Positions 8,402 through 17,877 of a stretch of 64,000 bases of DNA are shown here, in pieces (the first letter of the stretch is position 1; each line of letters opens with the position of its first letter). The DNA comes from Flagellimonas nanhaiensis (GTDB lineage: Bacteria; Bacteroidota; Bacteroidia; Flavobacteriales; Flavobacteriaceae). Location: contig NZ_QTJX01000005.1 of assembly GCF_003382275.1 (NCBI RefSeq), positions 62,001 through 126,000 of the forward strand, given 5' to 3'. A program made the position numbers and the translations under genes. The notes beneath the pieces were generated by a model. That model was not told the origin of the DNA. It saw only the letters and a program-made list of their open reading frames with translations, and made no database searches.

Positions 8402-10030
8402 TTAGCCTAAAAATGGATAACGATAATCCTCTGGAGCTACAAAAGTCTCTTTTATCAATCTTGGAGAAACCCAACGCAGAAGATTCTGAGCAGAACCTGC
8501 CTTATCGTTGGTCCCTGAGGCTCGCGCCCCACCAAAAGGTTGTTGCCCTACCACTGCTCCAGTCGGTTTGTCATTGATATAGAAGTTTCCAGCACAATCT
8601 TGTAATGCTTTGCTAGCTTCCTCAATGGCATATCGGTCAGTTGCCAAAACAGCTCCGGTCAATGCATATTCCGAAGTGCCATCAACCAACTTGAGTGTTT
8701 CTGCCCAATCCTTGTCATCATAGACATAAATGGTAACGACAGGTCCAAAAAGCTCAGTGCACATGGTGGTGTATTTTGGGTCTTTCGTTAAAATAACCGT
8801 AGGTTCAATAAAGTATCCTACAGATTTGTCGTATCCTCCACCGGCAATTATTTCAACCTCGTCATCTTTTTTAGCTTGGTCAATATAGCTCGCCAATTTG
8901 TCAAAAGATCCTTCATGGATAACTGCCGTAACGAAATTGCTCATGTCGGCAGGAGATCCAGGTTTGTTGATAGAGGCTACATCAGCCTTCACTAAATCAA
9001 GAATCTCATTGGCTATGGATTTAGGTAGATATACTCTGGAAGCGGCACTACATTTCTGCCCTTGAAGCTCAAAGGCACCTCTGACAATGGCAGTGGCCAC
9101 TTGTTTTGGGTTTGCAGATGGGTGGGCTACGATGAAATCCTTTCCACCTGTTTCCCCTACGATTCTTGGGTAAGTTTTATAGGTGTGGATGTTGGTTCCG
9201 ATTTGTTTCCAAAGTTCTTTGAAGACGAAGGTTGATCCTGTGAAGTGAAGACCGGAAAAATCTGGGCTGGAAAGTACAGTTTCCGTAACCATAACAGGAT
9301 CTCCGAACACCACGTTGATAACGCCATCTGGCAATCCAGCTTCTTTAAATACATCAATAATAACTTTGGCTGAGAAAACCTGACTGTCGCTAGGTTTCCA
9401 AATCACTACATTACCCATCATGGCCGCACTGGCCGGAAGGTTTCCAGCTATTGCCGTAAAGTTGAACGGGGTAATGGCATATACGAACCCTTCCAATGGA
9501 CGATATTCCACTCGGTTCCAAATTCCATCTGAAGATTCTGGTTGTTCAGCGTAGATCTGTGACATGAATTCTACATTGAACCGAAGAAAATCTATGAATT
9601 CACAGGCAGCATCAATCTCGGCCTGGTGTATGGTCTTGGATTGGGCCATCATGGTGGCCGCATTGATTTTTGCACGATAAGGTCCGGCAAGGAGTTCAGC
9701 GGCCTTCAAAAAAATTGCCGCTCGTTGCTCCCATGGAAGATTGGCCCAAGCACTTCTGCTCTCCAAACAGTTGGAAATGGCTTCTTCAACATGCTTCTTT
9801 TCTGCAAGATGGTAATGTCCTACCACATGTTGATGCTCATGTGGAGGAGACATAGGTCTTGTGTTCCCGGTTTTGATCTGATCAGATCCAATATAAAGTG
9901 GTACCTCAACGGTTCCGTTGTAATAATCGTTATATTGTTTAAGTACTTCTTCTCGTTCTGGTGTACCGGGCGCGTAGCTTTTTACCGGTTCGTTATAAGC
10001 AGATGGAACTTGAAAAAATCCTTTTCCCAT
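8402..10030 (-). CDS. pruA: L-glutamate gamma-semialdehyde (1-pyrroline-5-carboxylate) dehydrogenase
   Basis: Oxidises glutamate-gamma-semialdehyde/P5C to glutamate with NAD+, the second step of proline catabolism. The 542-residue length and the N-terminal extension (VPSAYNEPVKSYAPGTPER) match the monofunctional, eukaryote-like PruA group rather than bifunctional PutA. Visible motifs: Rossmann segment ITPFNFTAIAGNLP (187-200), general-base Glu293 in GETGGKD and catalytic Cys327 in GQKCSA. It has its own promoter-like box and a strong terminator, so it is probably monocistronic. The partner proline dehydrogenase is not in this window. Confidence 0.95.
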   Translation of the reverse strand: MGKGFFQVPSAYNEPVKSYAPGTPEREEVLKQYNDYYNGTVEVPLYIGSDQIKTGNTRPMSPPHEHQHVVGHYHLAEKKHVEEAISNCLESRSAWANLPWEQRAAIFLKAAELLAGPYRAKINAATMMAQSKTIHQAEIDAACEFIDFLRFNVEFMSQIYAEQPESSDGIWNRVEYRPLEGFVYAITPFNFTAIAGNLPASAAMMGNVVIWKPSDSQVFSAKVIIDVFKEAGLPDGVINVVFGDPVMVTETVLSSPDFSGLHFTGSTFVFKELWKQIGTNIHTYKTYPRIVGETGGKDFIVAHPSANPKQVATAIVRGAFELQGQKCSAASRVYLPKSIANEILDLVKADVASINKPGSPADMSNFVTAVIHEGSFDKLASYIDQAKKDDEVEIIAGGGYDKSVGYFIEPTVILTKDPKYTTMCTELFGPVVTIYVYDDKDWAETLKLVDGTSEYALTGAVLATDRYAIEEASKALQDCAGNFYINDKPTGAVVGQQPFGGARASGTNDKAGSAQNLLRWVSPRLIKETFVAPEDYRYPFLG

Positions 10031-10061
10031 GGTGATATTTTTTATGTGTTAAAAATTCCAC

Positions 10062-10069
10062 CAAAGGTA
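10062..10069 (-). promoter_or_regulatory. -7 box for pruA
   Basis: TACCTTTG (TAnnTTTG) lies 32 bases upstream of the pruA ATG. No clear -33 TTTG is seen. Confidence 0.5.
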
Positions 10070-10101
10070 ATGAAACCGAAAATGATTAAGAAAGATGTGG
10101 C

Positions 10102-10488
10102 CTAGTTTATGGCAAACGGAGCTGCAAATTTGAAAGTAGGAATATCCACTTCAAATTCCTCGGATGTGGTAAAGTTCACCATTTCATAATACCCGTTCAT
10201 GGCACCAATGGGTGAAGCCAATAAGCATCCAGAACTATAGGTGTGGGATTTACCAGGTTTAAGTACAGGTTTTCTACCTATGACTCCTTCGCCATCAATG
10301 GTCTCCATTTCTTTCAGTGCATCAAAAATATCCCAGTGACGTGCGGTCAATTGAACAGTGTCCTTGCTCAAATTCTCGATGGTGATGGTATAGCCAAATG
10401 CGTAGTGCATCTTGTAGTTTTTGAAGAAAGTGCCTTCAAATGTGGTCTGTACCGATACTTTTATTCCTTTTGTTACTTGGGTGAACAT
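10102..10488 (-). CDS. apaG: ApaG family protein
   Basis: A 128-residue single-domain protein of the ApaG (DUF525) family, an immunoglobulin-like beta sandwich. Family landmarks include FGYTITIENLSKDTVQLTARHW (ending His-Trp near 53), the EGVIGRKPVLKPGKSHTYSSGC segment and MNGYYEM. E. coli ApaG is linked to Co2+ resistance and Mg2+ efflux, but the biochemical role is uncertain; related domains in F-box proteins suggest protein or ligand binding. Only three bases separate it from the DUF3667 gene upstream, so they form an operon with the T9SS plug gene. Confidence 0.9.
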   Translation of the reverse strand: MFTQVTKGIKVSVQTTFEGTFFKNYKMHYAFGYTITIENLSKDTVQLTARHWDIFDALKEMETIDGEGVIGRKPVLKPGKSHTYSSGCLLASPIGAMNGYYEMVNFTTSEEFEVDIPTFKFAAPFAIN

Positions 10489-10491
10489 ATT

Positions 10492-11685
10492 TTAGTAGGT
10501 AAAAATACTCCCTGTAAACAACAAGATTACCGCCAATACTGCCAAAATGGTAAATATAGTGTTCAGAAAGAGATATTTGACAATTGTTTTAAATGTTCCC
10601 TGCCCGTAAAACCGCTTCATTGCCAAGAATAGGTATACACTGAAAATAGTGATAAAAATACCTGCGCTTGTAATATCCAAAACAGTATCCAATATCAAGC
10701 TAAGGATGAGCAATATAAATAATAATGACTGGTTGTGAAAGCTAAAGATGAGATGATCGGTGTAGGTGTGTCTTTTTCTGATGTATGCCATCCAAATGAA
10801 TACGGTGAACAGAGGCAAAAAGAAAAAGATGACGAGAGGCAATTTACCAATTGTATTATTTAAATATGTCCCTGGCTGCGCAATGGCTTTCAAAGAACTT
10901 TTAGAGCCATTAAAGGCAATCCTGTTTTTCCAGCTGTCTCTAACTCCATATTTGTCTTGTACATCTTTAAAGGTGCTGACGGAGTCCCTTCTTAAAAATG
11001 TGTAGAAAAACTCCATTCTTTCCGTAAGACTGGCAGAATTCCCATTTTGAAGATTTTCAAAATACTTTCTGGGATTGGCAACCATAAAAGAATCTTTTCT
11101 TGCTTCATTTTGGATTCCTTGGTCTATTGCGATTTGTAGTGAATCCAAATTCTTTTTGATTCCTGGGATGGGAATTCTCTCTAAATTCTCAAGGGAATCA
11201 AGGTGCCCAAGTACTTGTTCAGTCTGTTGTTGAATATTTGTAGTGTCAGAGACGGTTTCACCATTATTAAAACTAAAGATGGGGCCATTTTGTTTTAACC
11301 TGTCCGCTAAACCCATATCATCTAGGTTGGAAAGATTGCTGTTATAGGTGAACATTAAAAAATAGAGAAAGGCAAGGCTCAATAAAAATCGAAAAGGATT
11401 GGTATATGAGATGCGTTTCCCTTGAACGTAGTCCTTTGTAATGGTACCGGGTTTGATAAGGAGTGCGTAGAGTGTTTTTAAAAGTTTTGAGTCGTAATTG
11501 ATGAGGCTGGAGAAAAACTCATCAAAAAAATCCTTTAGGATTAACTTTTTGGTACTGTTGGCTTGGCCGCAGTTAGGGCAGTATTTATCATCTATGGTTA
11601 AGATATGCCCACAATTAAGGCATTCCGTTCCTCGAAATTTAAGCTCGTACCGCCCCTTGGTGATCAAACCTTTTTTTGTGCCCAT
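10492..11685 (-). CDS. DUF3667 membrane protein with N-terminal zinc ribbon
   Basis: 397 residues. Near the N-terminus is a zinc ribbon (CLNCGH and CPNCGQ, about residues 22-40), followed by the DUF3667 signature LKTLYALLIKPGTITKDYVQGKRISYTNPFR read in two halves, then a helix LLSLAFLYFLMF. A long polar middle segment (about 120-270) is followed by four further hydrophobic segments. The family is common in Bacteroidota and has no known function. The gene is 26 bases downstream of the T9SS plug gene and three bases upstream of apaG. It is predicted to be an inner-membrane protein. Confidence 0.85.
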   Translation of the reverse strand: MGTKKGLITKGRYELKFRGTECLNCGHILTIDDKYCPNCGQANSTKKLILKDFFDEFFSSLINYDSKLLKTLYALLIKPGTITKDYVQGKRISYTNPFRFLLSLAFLYFLMFTYNSNLSNLDDMGLADRLKQNGPIFSFNNGETVSDTTNIQQQTEQVLGHLDSLENLERIPIPGIKKNLDSLQIAIDQGIQNEARKDSFMVANPRKYFENLQNGNSASLTERMEFFYTFLRRDSVSTFKDVQDKYGVRDSWKNRIAFNGSKSSLKAIAQPGTYLNNTIGKLPLVIFFFLPLFTVFIWMAYIRKRHTYTDHLIFSFHNQSLLFILLILSLILDTVLDITSAGIFITIFSVYLFLAMKRFYGQGTFKTIVKYLFLNTIFTILAVLAVILLFTGSIFTY

Positions 11686-11711
11686 TCCTGAAAGGATTTG
11701 GCTAAAGATAA

Positions 11712-12956
11712 CTAATTGCTAATAGTTCTGGAGTTTGCAGACCCAATACCAATGATACTATCATACAAATCTCCAAAATCCCGGTAGTACACTAAAATAA
11801 GATAGTTGTTTTCTGTAAAGTGAAAATTCCCACTAACATGGTTAAGGTCCACTGAGCCATCTTGGCGTTCAACAACATATTTATAATTATAGAATCCTTG
11901 CTTTATGGGAAAAGCCAGTTCCATTTTTCCATTTTCGGAATTGAATACCATTCTGTTCTCTTCGGATAGATCATAGTTGTTGAACTTTCCAACCACATAC
12001 ACTTGGTCTAGGCCAATGTCATTGGTATAGGGCAGGCTAAAGTGTACTTTGGAATATTCAGCTTCCCGGGAAACATCATCTCCCTGGAGGGTTCTGACCA
12101 CAAAGTCACCATTTATATCAGGAAAATAGGTGTAGGGTTCATTGAAGCGATACTCGTTGGTGAACAGATAGTGGTTGTACAGCTCCTTAAATTCAATTTT
12201 TGAAATTGCAAATGTTGGAGAACGTAGATCTTTGGTGTCGAAGTTCAAGAATTCATTACCGCCATAAAAACTGGTTTCTTGGTCGTACTTGTAAACCAGT
12301 TCCGTTCCAATAGTGAATTGTGGTTTAATGTTGTAAAGCGCGGTGGGCCAAAAATGATTTTGTATGATGGCCACTTTCACCTCCTTTTTAGGATTGACCA
12401 CTGGAAAACCTGCCGTGTTAATAGAGAACTGAACGACCTGTTTTTCATTTAAGAAATTGAAATCCCTAGAGCGTTTTACAATACCGGCAACTGATACAGC
12501 ATCCCGATAAACCACGAATCTTCTAGAAAACTGTAAGTCTCCATAACTGTTGTACACTTCAAGTACATAATTCCCGGTTACCTTTAATCTTATATTCTGG
12601 TTAGGGATGGTCAATCTGTAATTGGAATAGGGCTGAAGCGTTGTATAGCTGTTTTCGTAATTAATGATGCGCTGATTGTCCATGCCTACCAAATATTGGG
12701 ATTTCAACAATTGTGAAGGAGTCCAATCGTAGTCACAATGGATAATCTTATAATAATAGTCTTGTTCTTTGGCCGTGAGATCATCAAATTCCAAGGTCAT
12801 GGATTCACCCAATTGGATAACCGGGAACTGATCTTCGGTTGGTCCTTTGAAGATAACGGTCTTAATATGGGCGGGTGGATTTACCTCCTCCATTACCTGT
12901 GCAGATAGGCCGGAAATAAAGAAGCAAAAGAACAATTGTTTAAATAAAATGCGCAT
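11712..12956 (-). CDS. type IX secretion system plug protein (DUF5103)
   Basis: A 414-residue exported protein (signal peptide about 1-19, ending SGLSAQ). It matches the family long called DUF5103 and later identified as the Plug that seals the SprA translocon pore of T9SS in Flavobacterium. Characteristic stretches are FPVIQLGESMTLEFDDL, YYYKIIHCDYDWTPSQL, FNFLNEKQVVQFSI and FDTKDLRSPTFAISKIEF. It should reside in the periplasm or outer membrane. It is the first gene of a minus-strand operon with DUF3667 and apaG, and it is divergent from nqrA. A T9SS cargo-type protein is encoded at 29002-30168. Confidence 0.88.
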   Translation of the reverse strand: MRILFKQLFFCFFISGLSAQVMEEVNPPAHIKTVIFKGPTEDQFPVIQLGESMTLEFDDLTAKEQDYYYKIIHCDYDWTPSQLLKSQYLVGMDNQRIINYENSYTTLQPYSNYRLTIPNQNIRLKVTGNYVLEVYNSYGDLQFSRRFVVYRDAVSVAGIVKRSRDFNFLNEKQVVQFSINTAGFPVVNPKKEVKVAIIQNHFWPTALYNIKPQFTIGTELVYKYDQETSFYGGNEFLNFDTKDLRSPTFAISKIEFKELYNHYLFTNEYRFNEPYTYFPDINGDFVVRTLQGDDVSREAEYSKVHFSLPYTNDIGLDQVYVVGKFNNYDLSEENRMVFNSENGKMELAFPIKQGFYNYKYVVERQDGSVDLNHVSGNFHFTENNYLILVYYRDFGDLYDSIIGIGSANSRTISN

Positions 12957-13065
12957 TTAGTGCATATTTTTTGGGTAAAGGTAAACAAAAAGTGTGCCCT
13001 GAAAATTTAGCTCGATGTAATCCCAATTTTATGGACAATAATTATGAAAACAATCCTTTAAGTGC

Positions 13066-13073
13066 TAAATTTG
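13066..13073 (+). promoter_or_regulatory. -7 box of the nqr operon
   Basis: TAAATTTG fits TAnnTTTG and lies 33 bases upstream of the nqrA ATG in the 150-base divergent region with the T9SS plug gene. No good -33 TTTG is present. Confidence 0.5.
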
Positions 13074-13106
13074 CCGCAATTTTGATAACAAAAGGTCTAC
13101 AACAAT

Positions 13107-14459
13107 ATGTCTAAAGACATCCGGATTAGAAAGGGGTTGAATATCAACCTCGTAGGGGCGGCAGAGCAGACTACTTCCAAAGCCGTTTTGAGTAACGTTT
13201 ACGCCCTAAACCTAGATGATTTTCACGGAATTATACCAAAAATGTTGGTCAAACAAGGTGAAGAAGTAAAAGCGGGAGAGCCTCTTTTTTACAACAAGAA
13301 CAAAGAGGAAATGCGCTTTGTGTCACCTGTGAGCGGAGAGTTGGTGGAAATAGTCCGTGGAGCTAGAAGAAAAATTTTAACATTGAAGATCCTGGCAGAC
13401 AAGGAACAAGAGTATGTTTTCAATAAAACCCCAGATTTAGATAGTGTTGATGCCAACGGCTTAAAGACTTTTTTGTTGCAATCAGGGGCATGGCCGTTTG
13501 TAAAACAACGTCCTTATGACGTAATTGCTGATCCAGATGCTACGCCCAAGGCCATTTTTGTTTCGGGATGTACCACGGCTCCGTTAGCGGCAGATGCAGA
13601 TTATGTACTGGAAGGCAAATTTGATGAAATACAGGCAGCTATTACCGCATTGGGAAAACTCACCCCAGGGCATGTGCATGTTACTATAGGTAAATCCAGT
13701 AGTTCTGTTCTTCAAAAATTACAGGGGATTACCCTGCATAAAATATCGGGACCCCATCCAGCTGGTTTAGTGGGTACCCAAATCAATAAAATTGATCCCG
13801 TAAACAAAGGAGAAGTGGTTTGGACCGTTTCACCTCAGGATTTAGTGATTATTGGAGAGTTGTTGCTTACCGGTAAGTTCAATGCAGAGCGAACAATTGC
13901 CCTTGCGGGATCGGTTGTTAAGAGCCCTAAATACTACACTACGAAGATTGGGGCCGAGATTTCGACCTTTTTGTATGCCAGTGGGGTAAATGAGGACAAG
14001 TTCAGGCTTATCAATGGAGATGTACTTACGGGCTCTAAAACTGACCCTGAAGGATATTTGGGATTCTATAACAACACCGTTACGGCAATTCCAGAGGGAG
14101 ATGATTATGATTTCTTCGGATGGAACAAGCCCGTATTCAATAAAATGTCCACTACTCGTGCTTTAACTTTCTCCTGGCTCCAACCTAAAAAACAGTACGA
14201 TTTGGATACCAATACCAATGGGGAGCACAGGGCTTTTGTGGTAACCGGAGGTTACGAGGAGGTTTTTCCAATGGATATCTATCCGTTGCAATTGCTAAAA
14301 GCCTGTATGGTCAAAGATTTGGATGAAATGGAACAATTGGGTCTATATGAGGTGGCCCCAGAAGATTTTGCTTTGACAGAATTCATTTGTATCTCAAAAC
14401 AACCACACCAACAAATTATTAGAGAAGGATTGGATTTATTGCAACAAGAACTTGGATAA
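13107..14459 (+). CDS. nqrA: Na+-translocating NADH:quinone oxidoreductase subunit A
   Basis: Peripheral cytoplasmic-side subunit of Na+-NQR, which couples NADH oxidation and quinone reduction to sodium export. At 450 residues it has the family length and landmarks: an N-terminal biotinyl-lipoyl-like region (IPKMLVKQGEEVKAGEPLFYNK, read in two parts), VSGCTTAPLAADADYVLEG, PHPAGLVGTQINKIDPVNKGEVVW and a C-terminal MDIYPLQLLKACMVKDLDEMEQLGLYEV. It is first in the six-gene operon nqrABCDEF. Its stop lies one base before the preferred nqrB start, so the genes are tightly packed. Confidence 0.97.
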   Translation: MSKDIRIRKGLNINLVGAAEQTTSKAVLSNVYALNLDDFHGIIPKMLVKQGEEVKAGEPLFYNKNKEEMRFVSPVSGELVEIVRGARRKILTLKILADKEQEYVFNKTPDLDSVDANGLKTFLLQSGAWPFVKQRPYDVIADPDATPKAIFVSGCTTAPLAADADYVLEGKFDEIQAAITALGKLTPGHVHVTIGKSSSSVLQKLQGITLHKISGPHPAGLVGTQINKIDPVNKGEVVWTVSPQDLVIIGELLLTGKFNAERTIALAGSVVKSPKYYTTKIGAEISTFLYASGVNEDKFRLINGDVLTGSKTDPEGYLGFYNNTVTAIPEGDDYDFFGWNKPVFNKMSTTRALTFSWLQPKKQYDLDTNTNGEHRAFVVTGGYEEVFPMDIYPLQLLKACMVKDLDEMEQLGLYEVAPEDFALTEFICISKQPHQQIIREGLDLLQQELG

Positions 14460-14460
14460 A

Positions 14461-15723
14461 ATGGGTATGAAAAACAAATTACATCAACTAAAATTAAAGT
14501 ATAGGGGCAAGAAAATGGCACCTGCCTTCAACGCACTCCATACTTTTTTATATACACCAAATGAAACCACCCATTCGGGAGGACATATTCGTGTAGCAGA
14601 TGACCTAAAACGTACCATGAACACAGTAATCATGGCTTTAGTTCCTTGTTTGCTGTTCGGAATGTTCAACGCAGGTTACCAACACTACTCTGCGATAAAT
14701 GGATTTCCAGAAAACTTTTCCCTGTTTGAGCACTTTCTTACTTGGGATAATTTTTGGCTTGGGGCAATTACTATACTTCCGTTGGTCATTGTTTCCTATG
14801 GAGTAGGATTGGCCATTGAATTCTTGTTTGCAGTCATCAAAGGCCACGAAGTAGAAGAAGGATATTTGGTTACAGGTATGTTGGTTCCATTGATCGTTCC
14901 CGTTGATACACCTCTTTGGATGCTGGCCGTGGCCGTTATTTTTGGAGTTGTAATCGGTAAAGAGGTCTTTGGAGGTACAGGGATGAACATTTTGAATCCT
15001 GCTTTGACTATTCGTGCATTTTTGTTCTTCGCGTATCCTACATGGATGAGTGGTGACAAAGTTTGGGTGCATGGAGCCGTGGATATGGCTGGAACTGCAG
15101 ATGCAATTTCTGGAGAGACGGTATTGGGTTATTTGGCACAGGGCAACACAACCGAAATGTTCCAGAAGTATGATTTAGCAGAAATGTTTTATGGTTTTAT
15201 TCCCGGTTCAGTGGGAGAAACTTCAACGCTATTGATTCTCCTTGGAGGACTTTTCCTTGTGTTTTCTAAAATAGCATCTTGGAGGATTATGCTCAGCGCC
15301 GTGTTGGGTTCACTAGCCATGGGATTGATATTTAACGGTATCGTTGATGCCGGCTGGATTCCTGAATACAGTAAATTTTATGGATTGATGAGCTTTGAGT
15401 TCTGGCAGCATCTACTAGTAGGTGGTCTGGCCTTCGGAATTGTGTTCATGGCAACTGACCCTGTAACCGGTTCCCAGACAAATAGAGGAAAATGGATCTA
15501 CGGTTTCTTGATCGGGTTCCTTTCGGTAATGATCAGGGTCTTCAACCCAGGATACCCAGAAGGTGTATTCTTGGCCATCCTATTAATGAATGTTTTTGCA
15601 CCTACTATTGACCACTACGTGGTAAGGGGCAATGTTAAACGAAGAATGAAACGATTGAAAACGGCAACAATACATCCCAAAACTTCAGAAGAAGTTGATG
15701 CATTAAAAACTGAAACAGCTTAA
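14461..15723 (+). CDS. nqrB: Na+-translocating NADH:quinone oxidoreductase subunit B
   Basis: Integral membrane subunit holding a covalent FMN and riboflavin, in the sodium path. The ATG at 14461 gives 420 residues; a TTG three codons upstream would overlap nqrA and is less likely. There are about ten hydrophobic segments. The segment PGSVGETSTL (about 248-257) carries the Thr expected to be flavinylated. GKEVFGGTGMNILNPALTIRAF is conserved around the quinone/flavin region. The covalent FMN would be added by the ApbE encoded at 19655-20659. Confidence 0.96.
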   Translation: MGMKNKLHQLKLKYRGKKMAPAFNALHTFLYTPNETTHSGGHIRVADDLKRTMNTVIMALVPCLLFGMFNAGYQHYSAINGFPENFSLFEHFLTWDNFWLGAITILPLVIVSYGVGLAIEFLFAVIKGHEVEEGYLVTGMLVPLIVPVDTPLWMLAVAVIFGVVIGKEVFGGTGMNILNPALTIRAFLFFAYPTWMSGDKVWVHGAVDMAGTADAISGETVLGYLAQGNTTEMFQKYDLAEMFYGFIPGSVGETSTLLILLGGLFLVFSKIASWRIMLSAVLGSLAMGLIFNGIVDAGWIPEYSKFYGLMSFEFWQHLLVGGLAFGIVFMATDPVTGSQTNRGKWIYGFLIGFLSVMIRVFNPGYPEGVFLAILLMNVFAPTIDHYVVRGNVKRRMKRLKTATIHPKTSEEVDALKTETA

Positions 15724-15725
15724 TT

Positions 15726-16475
15726 ATGGCACTTAATACAGAAAAAAATACCTACACTGTAATTTTCGCCATGGTAATGGTGGTCATTGTAGGTTCTTTG
15801 CTTGCCTTTTTGGCATCGGGACTGAGACCTCGTATCGACGAGAACGAACGTTTTGAAAAGCAACAAAATATTCTTTACGCCATGGGCGTAAATCTAAATG
15901 AGGATGCAGGAAGTGTCAATTTCATTCCGACCAATGTTGTTGAGGAAGAGTTCTCTAAATACATCAAGGAACAATTGGTAGTGGTCGGTTCAGAAACTAA
16001 ACAAAGGGAAGAATCCTACCTCATTGACATGAAGAAACAACTCAATATCATCAAAAATGGTGATGAAGCTGAGTTGCCATTGTTTATCGGAGAGAAAGAA
16101 AATAAGAAATTTTATATCATCCCGATGTATGGAAAAGGTCTTTGGGATGCCATTTGGGGCTACATTTCTTTGGATGAGAACATGGTGGTACAAGGCGTTG
16201 TTTTTGACCATAAGGGAGAAACTCCAGGATTGGGTGCTAATATCAAGCTACGCTATTTTATGGATGATTTTACCGGCGAATCCGTTTTGGACGGAAATCG
16301 TATTTCGGGAATCGCTGTGGTCAAGGGAAATAACGACCCCTTGAACAATGACAAAGAGGATAACGAAGTTGATGCCTTGGCCGGAGCTACCATTACAGGA
16401 AATGGAGTTTCTGCTATGATCAAAGAGACGTTAAAACTATACAAACCTTATTTAGAAACAATTAGAACCAAATAA
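15726..16475 (+). CDS. nqrC: Na+-translocating NADH:quinone oxidoreductase subunit C
   Basis: 249-residue subunit with one N-terminal transmembrane helix (about 12-32) and a periplasmic FMN-binding domain. The ApbE target motif Dxx[ST]GAT appears as DALAGAT (216-222) with Thr222 as the expected FMN attachment site. GLWDAIWGYISLD and GETPGLGANI are further family marks. It starts two bases after the nqrB stop. An insertion of charged residues near 88-120 (KQREESYLIDMKKQLNII) is somewhat longer than in proteobacterial NqrC. Confidence 0.96.
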   Translation: MALNTEKNTYTVIFAMVMVVIVGSLLAFLASGLRPRIDENERFEKQQNILYAMGVNLNEDAGSVNFIPTNVVEEEFSKYIKEQLVVVGSETKQREESYLIDMKKQLNIIKNGDEAELPLFIGEKENKKFYIIPMYGKGLWDAIWGYISLDENMVVQGVVFDHKGETPGLGANIKLRYFMDDFTGESVLDGNRISGIAVVKGNNDPLNNDKEDNEVDALAGATITGNGVSAMIKETLKLYKPYLETIRTK

Positions 16476-16476
16476 T

Positions 16477-17124
16477 ATGGGGCTTCTATCAAAAAAAGAT
16501 GCAAATCTAATATTAGATCCATTAGCGGATAACAACCCAATTACCATTCAGGTATTGGGAATCTGTTCCGCATTGGCGATTACGGCAGAACTAAAGGCCT
16601 CGGTAGTGATGTCACTTTCGGTTTTGTTCGTGCTTGGAGTGGGTAATGTGGTGATTTCACTCATGCGAAATATCATCCCGTCAAAAATTCGAATCATTGT
16701 ACAGTTGATCGTAGTGGCCACATTGGTGATTGTTGTGGATCAGGTGTTAAAGGCCTTTGCCTATGAATTGAGCAAAACCTTGGCCGTTTTTGTTGGATTG
16801 ATTATAACCAACTGTATCATCATGGGTCGATTTGAGGCTTTCGCTTTAGGTAACGGGCCTTGGAAATCCTTTTTGGATGGAATTGGAAACGCCTTAGGTT
16901 ACGGAGTGATTTTGATTATCGTTGGTTTTTTCCGTGAGCTATTAGGTTCAGGTACTCTTTTCGGTGTTCCTGTTTTAGGTGACCCAATAGCAAAAACTGG
17001 ATTATACGCCACAGGATATGAAAACAATGGATTCATGATTATTCCTCCAGCAGCATTGATTGTGGTGGGAATCATTATATGGGTTCAGCGTTCAAGAAAT
17101 AGAGCATTAATAGAAGAAGCATAA
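16477..17124 (+). CDS. nqrD: Na+-translocating NADH:quinone oxidoreductase subunit D
   Basis: 215-residue membrane subunit with six predicted helices. Cys30 (QVLGICSALAIT) and Cys113 (IITNCIIMGRFEAF) are the two cysteines that, with two from NqrE, hold the intramembrane iron centre. GFFRELLGSGTLFG is also conserved. It begins one base after the nqrC stop. The length is typical of the family. Confidence 0.97.
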   Translation: MGLLSKKDANLILDPLADNNPITIQVLGICSALAITAELKASVVMSLSVLFVLGVGNVVISLMRNIIPSKIRIIVQLIVVATLVIVVDQVLKAFAYELSKTLAVFVGLIITNCIIMGRFEAFALGNGPWKSFLDGIGNALGYGVILIIVGFFRELLGSGTLFGVPVLGDPIAKTGLYATGYENNGFMIIPPAALIVVGIIIWVQRSRNRALIEEA

Positions 17125-17134
17125 AAAGATAGGT

Positions 17135-17875
17135 ATGTTAGAGCATGTAGAATTGTTTTTTAAGTCCATCTTCATTGACAACATGGTATTTGCGGTTTTT
17201 TTGGGAATGTGTTCCTATTTGGCCGTATCAAAGAAGGTGTCCACAGCGGTAGGATTGGGAGCAGCGGTAATCTTTGTATTGGCTGTGACCGTTCCATTAA
17301 ACTGGTTGTTGGACCAATATTTGCTTCGCGACGGAGCTTTGGTATGGTTAGGTCCTGAATATGCCGATTATAACTTGAGTTTCCTATCATTTATCTTATT
17401 TATTGCGACCATTGCGACTATGGTGCAATTGGTGGAAATTGTGGTAGAAAAATTTTCGCCATCCCTATATAACTCTTTGGGTATTTTCTTGCCGTTGATT
17501 GCCGTAAACTGTGCAATTTTAGGAGGGTCACTATTTATGCAGGCACGCGAGATTCCATCTTTGGGCTTGGCATTTAACTATGGAGTTAGCTCAGGGATAG
17601 GCTGGTTTTTAGCTATTTTGGCCATTGCCGCTATCCGTGAGAAAATCAGATACTCCAATGTTCCAGCTCCCTTAAGAGGGTTGGGCATTACCTTTATCAT
17701 AACAGGTTTGATGGGAATTGGATTCCAAAGTTTTGGTGGAATGTTGACAGGAGACAACGAACCTCCTGAGCCTACAGACACCACAACAGTGGAAACCATA
17801 GAAGAAAAAGAAATTAAAAAGGAGATTGATGATGAGGAAAAGGCAGTCTCTTATAACGAAGTCATAAACAGATAA
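17135..17875 (+). CDS. nqrE: Na+-translocating NADH:quinone oxidoreductase subunit E with acidic C-terminal tail
   Basis: Membrane partner of NqrD; Cys26 ([11 protein letters not shown]) and Cys126 ([10 protein letters not shown]) complete the intramembrane iron site. The first 206 residues cover the whole known NqrE (198-202 residues in proteobacteria). The last 40 (207-246) are an extra hydrophilic, mostly acidic tail with [20 protein letters not shown], outside the helices. The reading frame runs cleanly to a stop two bases before nqrF, so the tail is part of the protein and not a frameshift artefact. Confidence 0.95.
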   Translation: MLEHVELFFKSIFIDNMVFAVFLGMCSYLAVSKKVSTAVGLGAAVIFVLAVTVPLNWLLDQYLLRDGALVWLGPEYADYNLSFLSFILFIATIATMVQLVEIVVEKFSPSLYNSLGIFLPLIAVNCAILGGSLFMQAREIPSLGLAFNYGVSSGIGWFLAILAIAAIREKIRYSNVPAPLRGLGITFIITGLMGIGFQSFGGMLTGDNEPPEPTDTTTVETIEEKEIKKEIDDEEKAVSYNEVINR

Positions 17876-17877
17876 AA

